Source: Echria macrotheca
Lineage: Eukaryota > Ascomycota > Sordariomycetes > Sordariales > Schizotheciaceae
Reading direction: 5' to 3'
Assembly (NCBI GenBank): GCA_030411725.1
Contig: MU839840.1
Span: forward strand, 1,054,001 to 1,118,000
Length of the DNA: 64,000 nucleotides
Part shown: piece after piece, positions 57,323 to 64,000 of the stretch
Numbering within the stretch: the first letter of the stretch is position 1
How the letters are laid out: each line of letters starts with the position of its first letter
Position numbers and translations under genes: made by a program
Notes under the pieces: model-generated
Told to the model about the DNA's origin: nothing
Databases searched by the model: none
Seen by the model: the letters and a program-made list of their open reading frames with translations, nothing else

Positions 57323-59276
57323 CTAACTCTCCAACCCACTTTCGTTCACAACCTTTTGCGCCTCCTGCCACAGCGCGCTCAACCTCTTGACCGCCTCGAG
57401 CGCCTTCATCTTCTCAACCCTTTCGGCTTCGAGCTGCGACCGCTCCGCCTGCAGCTGATTCCTCCCATCCTCGACCTGCGACGCCCTCTCAGCCTCGGCA
57501 GCCGCAAGCCTCGCCTCGAGTTCTCCCCTGATAACCTCGCGATCATGTTCCAGGGCTGCCACCTTGGCCCCATAGACCTGGTCGTTGTCCTCGAGCATGC
57601 GCTGGGCGTCCGAGAGGGCCTTGTGGGACGCGGCAATCTCGTCGGCCTGGTGCCGCAGCTTGTCCTCGGCCACCTCGAGCTCCTGGCGCAGCCTTTCGAT
57701 CTCGCCGCGCAGCTCCTCGGCCGTGCGGGCCACATCTTCGAGAGATAGGTGCTGCGCCATGAGCGTGTCATACTTTTCGCGCCACTCGCGGATCATCTCG
57801 GCGTCGGCGTCGTCCTGTGCGCGGACCCGGGCCGACAGCTCCTCGAACCTTTGCCTCCACTCGTCCGCTTCTGCTGCTGCTGCCGCCTTCTCCTTCTCTT
57901 TGCCCCCATCACTACCACTCTCGTTTTCGTCTCCGACCAAATCGGTGGGCGAGACGGGGCTGGAAGCACTCGTGCTCGCCACGGCCTTGCTGCTGCTACT
58001 GACACCACCGCTCCCTGAAGTCTTCTTCAGCTCAGCCACCTGCCGGTTCAGCGTACTAATCTCCCCGCGCGCCTCGAAGTAGAGCTTCTTGACACCCTTG
58101 TATTTGGAAACCAAGTCCTTGAAGACCTGGTCCTGGTTGTCGTTGCTCGCTGTGCTGCTCCGGCGCTGCAGCGTGCGGAACTCGGCCGATTCAGCCTCGA
58201 GCTCGGCGATCCGACGATCCCTGGTCAACACCTCATCCTTGAGGGTCACTATCTCGGCAATATCGCCATCCCTCTGCCCGCGCAGCTCCGACACCTCGGC
58301 CTCGAGCTCGGCCACGCGCCGCGTGCGTGTGGCCAACTCCTGACGCAGCGCCGTGATACCGGCCTCCTGCTGCGCGTGGGCCGCAACCGACACTAGAAAG
58401 TAGCCGACCTGCTGGTGCGGGTGGCTCGCCCGGTTTGTCGGCCGGATCGGGAACGTCGAGCTCGTCTGCTCGTACGGTGGCGGCTGCTCGGGCGGGCTGA
58501 GTGGGGGTGACTGGTAGGGCGCCATGGTGTATCCCCCATTGACCATGGCCGTCCCCATCATCATGCCGTTGGCCATCACGGCCCCATTGTGGTGGACGTG
58601 TGCAATGTGTCCGGCGGGGACGGGCGAGGTGGCGCGTGTGAGGGCTGCGGGCGGCGGCGGCGCATTGGGGGGGTCGGATGACTGGTCGGACAGGAGCGAG
58701 CTGGTTTTGTTGCGAGCTTGGTCGATTAGGGCGTTGACGGCGGGGGTGGACGAGCTAATCACAACGTCAAATAGATTAAATCAGCGGTTGCTCCCGTCCA
58801 AAATTTAGCGGGGCAGAAACAAAAAAAACTTACAGTTGGGCGGCCGACGTCAACAGCAACACGGCCGACTTGGCCACCTCGGCCCGTCTGGTGGCCTGCG
58901 CCAACTGGTCGCTGGAGATGACTCCTCGGAAACCCGACAACGTCTGCGCCGACGAGCCACCCCCGGAGCGGAGCTGGTCCCATCGGGCCAGCAGGGCATG
59001 CAGCGCATTGATCTCGGTCGCCGTCGCGTCGACAATCCGACTCACCTCGCCCAGCCAGGTGCCGGCCCACTCGGGCGCCGTCGGACATGACTGCTGGAGC
59101 TGCTCCGTCAGGCGCGACACGGACGAGCTGACGGCCTGCACCTGCGTCAGCGCCTGCTGGACATCGCTCGGCGCATCCCCCATCAGCTGCACCGCGCTGC
59201 TGAGCAGCTTGCTCGCCTTCGCCGCCGTCGCCGCCACCGTCGCGCCCGTGGCCGCGACATTCCTCGCGTCGGTCAT
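57323..59276 (-). CDS. Long coiled-coil protein of unknown function
   Basis: Exons 59276-58834 and 58754-57323 on the minus strand (79-nt intron); 624 residues. The first 148 residues are Ala/Ser-rich amphipathic helices, like the fungal N-terminal helical domains of PigL or STAND-type proteins (uncertain). A Pro-rich linker with PPEQPPPYE follows near 225-245. From about residue 270 to the end the sequence is a heptad-rich coiled coil (LEAEVSELRGQRDGDIAEI-like), broken by a Ser/Gly linker near 395-430. No enzyme motif is seen. It may be a scaffold or cytoskeletal adaptor. Start: the only ATG ahead of the helical domain. Confidence 0.82.
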
Positions 59277-60214
59277 CTAGTTGTCCCGGCTCGATGCTGC
59301 GTCGCACGAAACTCGGCGGGGGAGGGGAGGGGTTCGAGGGGGGACGCAGAGAGAAGGAGAAGAAGGGAGAAAGGAGGGGAGAGCGGGATCGTGGTCGTCG
59401 AAAAGAGCGCAGGGCAACCGGGCGTGCAGCTGTCGGGGGGTTTTATGGGTTGACAATTCGATTCATTCCGCCAGCGGCAACGGTCGCTGCGCAGCGCATC
59501 CGGGGTACTGCAGCTACCTAGGCTGCATCAAGCAAGTGCTGTTGCGTTTTGGTTGGGGTTGCCGGGTCCCCCAGCTGATGATGCGATGCGGGCGCGACGG
59601 TTGACGATGCTTGTTCTCTGATTATTAACGAAAAAGAAGCGAGTCGGTATTCCTGTCTGTCGGGACAGACGCTTGTTATCGCTCTCTCGAGACGGTGTTA
59701 GGATAAGGCAATGCAATCAATCATGCAGACGGCCACCCTTGCTGACGCAATCCTCTGCAGAGCCGCGCCTGCGATGTGGTGCCCGAGTGCAAAAAGCCCC
59801 CAACCCGCCAGCGTGGGATTCTCACCACCGGACTTCCGGCGACCTCGCCAGGGAGCCGCGGGACTGGCTCCGCGCCGCCGAGCCTCAGGCACACACACTT
59901 TTCGATTGTGACATCTCGACTCCAATTCATGCCTCGATTACTACCTGTGCCCAACAAGGCACTTCTATCCAAGAGTCCTCATAAAACTCTCCGGTTTGAT
60001 AAGGCTGCATTACTGATCTGACATGGTTCACGTGTTTCTCCTGCGGAACCTCAAATCGACCATCGCCTAGATTGTACCCCCAAAACCCATCAGCTATTGC
60101 TGCTACTAGTACCATGGGATCGGGCATCATGCAAAACACCATCCAAGCAGAGTCGCGGCCTTCCTGCCTCCGTCCACATCGCAGCTCGTTCGAATCAAAA
60201 GCACCCATCAATGA
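59277..60214. other. Intergenic, no gene seen
   Basis: About 0.9 kb between the coiled-coil gene and the 3' end of the cyanamide-hydratase-like gene. The left 150 bp are purine-rich. Nothing else is evident. Confidence 0.5.
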
Positions 60215-61023
60215 TCACTCCCAATCGTCATACTCGGCCATCAGCGAATTCTCCAGCACACCGCCCGGGAACTCCTTCCTGCCGAGATGGGTCGTATGCG
60301 CCCACGGCTTGAGCCCGTTCTCCTCCTCGATGGTCCTTGCAAAACACGCGCTCCAGTGCTTGCGCGGGAAGGCCCTGTTCACGTCGACGCGCGTGTCGGC
60401 GTGCACGAGCGCCGCAAACTTTCCGACGTTGTCGTAGATGGTCGCCAGCTGGATCAGCTGGCCGAGGAACGTGATCTCGCCGACGGTGCCGAGGTCCTGG
60501 TGCCGGATGATGGCCTCGCACACGGCCTCGGCCTGGGACTGCGGCGCTGTGGCTTCCGACGACGGGTCCTGCAGGAGGTTGAGGGCTAGGATGCCGCCGT
60601 AGAACTCGAACGACATTTGGGTTGCGTGCAGGTGGTCGTGCGTCGTGCCGATGTCGTGGAGGAGGCAGGTTAGGGCTAGCGTCGAGGGGGAGAGGGTGGC
60701 TGCGTGCGAGGGGAACTGTTGCTGGAGGATGATGGTTGCTTTTTGGGTGGTGTCAGTTACGACGGTGCGTTCGGACTCCGGAGAAGGTGATCAATCTTAC
60801 CCCAGTAGTAGACCCTCATCGAGTGGTTATAGGTAGGGACCGGCAGCTTCTCCTTTGCGTATGCCTGTACACGGGATACCAGCGGGTCGTCTGACGGGAA
60901 GGGGATGCCTTGCACGAAAACCCGCTTTGGCTCGTGAAGATACGGCTTGCCCTGGAAGATGGCTTCCGCATCAACAGGGACGGCTGTCCAGCCGTGGAGG
61001 GAAACAGTATCGGTCGAGGCCAT
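60215..61023 (-). CDS. HD-domain cyanamide hydratase-like protein
   Basis: Exons 61023-60801 and 60738-60215 on the minus strand (62-nt intron); 248 residues, the usual length. Metal-binding HD-family residues are His67 (YNHSMRVYYW), His102-Asp103 (LTCLLHDIGTT) and a later RHQD at 153-156. The family includes fungal cyanamide hydratase and yeast DDI2/DDI3, which hydrate cyanamide to urea using zinc. Some members act on other small nitriles or have unknown substrates. Start: the first ATG after in-frame upstream codons that lack a conserved block. No clear functional tie to the neighbours. Confidence 0.9.
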
Positions 61024-62293
61024 GTTGTTTGGGGGGAGTGACGTGATCAGGAGTTTCGATGTCTGCCTTGTGTTGTCTTTGGGCCAAAAGTTGTTGATAG
61101 TAGGTACCGAAGTCTCGAAGTCTCGACGAGTTTGGTCTAGTCTAGTCAACATTGAACAGCTCGCCACGGCGGTTTTATATCTTTCCATGTTGACGTCCCA
61201 TAGTTTCACGCCGAATTTGTCATTCTGACGGATTGATTTGAAATGATGGGAGGAGAAATCGGACTATCGTCGGCGTTCGGTGAAGATCTCCTCCTGACCT
61301 CCTGAAGAGCTAGTACTATACTCGAGCTTCAGTCGTTCTCCGATGTGTCAATTTTCCGCGGATTTGCAACGTCAGGAAAACGGGTTAATTCCGTAGCCGG
61401 CATTCTAATGTTAGGTAAAATAGACTAACACGAACGGTTGGTCAGCCTAATCGCAATGCGCTGCGCTTACTCAAGACCGCTGTTTGCGGGGTGCTTCTCC
61501 GCGGAAATTTACCCAGGTGTCCTCCTGCTCGGGCCGAGCCGGACAACGTGGAAGGTCCATCGCGACTCCTGATATCGGATTGTAAACGACGCATGAGCTG
61601 TTCAGAGTCGGTCTTCGGCCGGAGTGACGTCACACTCTTAGCGCTTTTCTTCCACCGTCGAGAGAGGTTTGGGTTGCTGGCTGTTTCGCCGACTGGAGAG
61701 AAAAGGGGTTGCCAACTTTGTTACTATTGCCATCCGGGTGGCACTGTTCTGGTACAGCAGAGTGGAATCAATTGAATTCAAAGTTGATCCTCTCATGCTT
61801 GATCAGGAGAGTTACTACATGGGCATAGCTGACCTGATTCCGAAGCCTTTATCATTAGTTAGAAAGGTTTAATAATAATTAGAGGTTCGTAGTATGAATT
61901 TAAAATCAAGTATATAAGAATTGCAGTGTGAAGGCTTTCGGAATAGATGTAGACGGCCTTTGTATAAATACGAAACCCTTTCTCACAAGTGTGAAGCCCG
62001 TTTTTATGAGCTGTTAGGCCAGGCAGGAGCACCCAGACAAGATGGAAGGCACGCATGGACCCAGGCCACTGTATTTAGCCAGTCCTCAGGGCTCATCCTC
62101 TCTTCTGCCAAACAAGCATCCTTACCTGCACTTCTTCAGAGCGTAGGGCCTGGGAAGCCTACAATGTTGAAAGAATCCCACACAAAACTAAATAATCATC
62201 AAACTCGGTGGTCATATTCAACTATGCCCCTTTATCAAAAAATGCTATCCCCGTCTATCAAATCCCTCGATTAATCAGAATTGCAGGCTCTGG
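61024..62293. other. Intergenic, locally AT-rich
   Basis: About 1.27 kb. From about 61780 to 62280 the base composition becomes clearly AT-rich compared with the flanking genes. An imperfect inverted repeat TTCCGAAGCCTT/AAGGCTTTCGGAA frames 61838-61943. It may be a decayed transposable element; no ORF supports this. Confidence 0.45.
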
Positions 62294-64000
62294 TCATGCG
62301 TATCTCCCCCCTGACAGGCCCACGCCCCAGGTAAACGGGAACCACTGCCCGCCCGCCACCTCCTCGACCCCGATGCACCAGGTCCCTCTCCACGAGAACC
62401 ACCCAAACTGGCAGGTCCGGTCAGCCCTCGCCAGCGTCGACGCAACCTCCCGCCGTGACATTGTCGACGTCCCCCTGAGATCAGCCAGCAGCCTGTCACT
62501 ATGACACAGATACAGCAACTGGCTCGCGAGCGTCGTCGGCCGCCGCGGCAGAAACGGCTTCGTCCGGCCACTCAACATGACGAAGAGCATGTTGCAAAAA
62601 ATCACAAGATGGATACCAACTCCCGCGACGGCCAGACCGAGTGCCGAGTACCCGGACATGATGCCGAACGTCTTATTCGGAAACGGGGAGGTGCTGATGA
62701 AGCCGGCAGCATACGCGAGCTCGAGCAGCGGCGGGACGAAGATGGTAGCGAGATAGACCGTGAAAACAGAAAACGCAGCCCACACGGCCACGACCGAGCT
62801 CTTCAGCCCCCTGAGAAAGCTAACCACGAGCCCTTCGCTCGCTAGATCGCTCTCGACAAGCCCCTTGTACAACCCCCGGCGCGGCCGACGCAGCTGCTGC
62901 CACGGCTCAAAGATCTGCAGCTCGCGCTGGATGCTCTGCCACATGACGCCACCAACAGTCAGGGTGAGCGTAAACACGACCTTGGCGATGGTCTGCTTGG
63001 TAGCGGCGCTTGTGCCGCCGCCGCTCGTGTCGCCGACCACGGCCCCGCCGACCTTCGCGGCCTGGTAGAGCGCGCCGGTGATGGCGGCCTGGCCGAGCCA
63101 GATGACGACCTCGGCGAGGAGCGCGGCGCGGCGGGTGAGAAAGAACCCCGTGGCGTCGCGGCGGTCATGGAAGAGCCTGCGGTCCTCAGGAGACACAGGC
63201 ACCACGAAGCCCGGGTCTACCGCCGTCGTGAGCTGGTAGGCCATCCGCACGGATCCGTCGGGCTGCATCGCCTGCGCGTGCTGGAGGCGGAAGCGTATAC
63301 CTGCAAGCGCGTAGCGGACGACCTTGGAGTGGGCGAAGGACGGGAGCTGGCGGAACACGGCCAGCGCGCCGGTGTTGTTGTCTGTGATATAGTCCGACTC
63401 GCTGACCAGCGAGGCGACGCCGCCGATGCCCCTGGGGTCGCGGTACAGCCCGGACCGCCTGAGGAAGAGTGTCATGCCGAGGGCCAGCCCGCCGGCCACC
63501 ACGATCCCGTGGAGGACCTGCGTCGCGACGGCCACGCCGTTGTTGACCGTCACCGTCGCCCACTTGGGCCCGTCGTCGACGCGGTCGGCCGAGTACGACA
63601 GGCTCGCCCACTCGATGCCGTAGATGCCGCCCGCCATGGCGGTGATGACGGTCGCGACAAGCACAAAGATGGACGACGAGAGGACGACGGCATACTGGCG
63701 ACGGGCGAGCGCCCGGAACGGGACATTAAAACCAAACATGCCGGCGTACTCGAGACACAGCGCGTCGTCGGCGGTGCCGCCCTCCGGCCGCGAGAGCTGG
63801 TGGAACGGCTCGAGCCGCCGCGCCGAGAGGTCCACCGGCTCCCAGAGCACCGCTAGGATTGTGGCCAGCGCGACGGGGAGGTACTGCCACGCGAGGTAGG
63901 CGCTCATGTTGTCCTCCGAGAAGACGAAGATGCTCTCCGGGTCTGTGACGGTTTCATTCTGCTGGATGCGCGCGATCAGGTCGGCCGCGGCCGCGTTCTT
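62294..64000 (-). CDS. DUF3433-type multi-pass membrane protein (5' part beyond the window)
   Basis: The visible part is 568 codons, open to the right edge, so the N-terminus and start are missing. At least eight hydrophobic segments occur, including AYLAWQYLPVALATILAVLW near the visible start, VVLSSSIFVLVATVITAMAG and VFTLTLTVGGVMW. Alternating membrane and soluble blocks, together with WEPVDLSARRLEPFHQL (the typical DUF3433 repeat opening), support the family call. DUF3433 proteins are large fungal membrane proteins of unknown function, often 1000-1300 residues with two such repeats. No intron is evident in this segment. Confidence 0.78.
   Translation of the reverse strand, partial: KNAAAADLIARIQQNETVTDPESIFVFSEDNMSAYLAWQYLPVALATILAVLWEPVDLSARRLEPFHQLSRPEGGTADDALCLEYAGMFGFNVPFRALARRQYAVVLSSSIFVLVATVITAMAGGIYGIEWASLSYSADRVDDGPKWATVTVNNGVAVATQVLHGIVVAGGLALGMTLFLRRSGLYRDPRGIGGVASLVSESDYITDNNTGALAVFRQLPSFAHSKVVRYALAGIRFRLQHAQAMQPDGSVRMAYQLTTAVDPGFVVPVSPEDRRLFHDRRDATGFFLTRRAALLAEVVIWLGQAAITGALYQAAKVGGAVVGDTSGGGTSAATKQTIAKVVFTLTLTVGGVMWQSIQRELQIFEPWQQLRRPRRGLYKGLVESDLASEGLVVSFLRGLKSSVVAVWAAFSVFTVYLATIFVPPLLELAYAAGFISTSPFPNKTFGIMSGYSALGLAVAGVGIHLVIFCNMLFVMLSGRTKPFLPRRPTTLASQLLYLCHSDRLLADLRGTSTMSRREVASTLARADRTCQFGWFSWRGTWCIGVEEVAGGQWFPFTWGVGLSGGRYA

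Overview
The window is nuclear DNA of a filamentous ascomycete, most likely a Sordariomycete such as a Sordariales/Chaetomiaceae-type fungus. The genes carry short introns (about 48-150 nt) with GTRNGT donors, CTRAC-like branch points and YAG acceptors. There are no operons, and the conserved genes (ADA2, ALG9, NAF1, a CHIP-type U-box ligase) are typical fungal nuclear genes. Gene models were built by hand from splice signals and reading-frame continuity. Taxonomy and function are inferred from motifs, not from searches.

Positions 0.1-18 kb look like a biosynthetic cluster for a ribosomally made, Kex2-processed peptide (a dikaritin or UstYa-type fungal RiPP). Its centre is a spliced minus-strand gene at 13128-13718. 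It encodes a signal peptide followed by ten near-identical 15-residue units, nine of which end in LDKR. Two DUF3328/UstYa-family oxidase-like genes lie beside it in divergent orientation (15474-16428 minus, 17194-17964 plus); each keeps two HxxHC motifs. Further left are a SAM-dependent methyltransferase (10501-11512), an MFS exporter (8406-10262), an OPT oligopeptide transporter (5788-8372) and a 12-exon ABCC transporter (123-5268). A plausible route is: ER entry, Kex2 excision of the repeats, oxidative modification by the DUF3328 proteins, methylation, then export. The repeat unit has Trp as its only aromatic residue and no Tyr, unlike the Tyr-based ustiloxin and phomopsin cores.

Positions 19-26 kb hold a SET-domain protein with an apparent signal peptide, a secreted GH79 beta-glucuronidase and a secreted CE3-like SGNH esterase. 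They are separated by long non-coding stretches, one containing a decayed tRNA-like Pol III unit.

Positions 28-48 kb are mostly housekeeping and signalling: ADA2, a short-chain dehydrogenase whose first splice acceptor looks broken, a NIPA-type magnesium transporter with a long tail, a highly divergent Ras-like GTPase, a CHIP-like U-box ligase, a DUF7730-type protein and a Fus1-like membrane SH3 protein.

Positions 49-64 kb hold NAF1 and ALG9 (divergent pair), a BTB-domain protein, a long coiled-coil protein, a cyanamide-hydratase-like HD protein and, running off the right edge, a DUF3433-type membrane protein.
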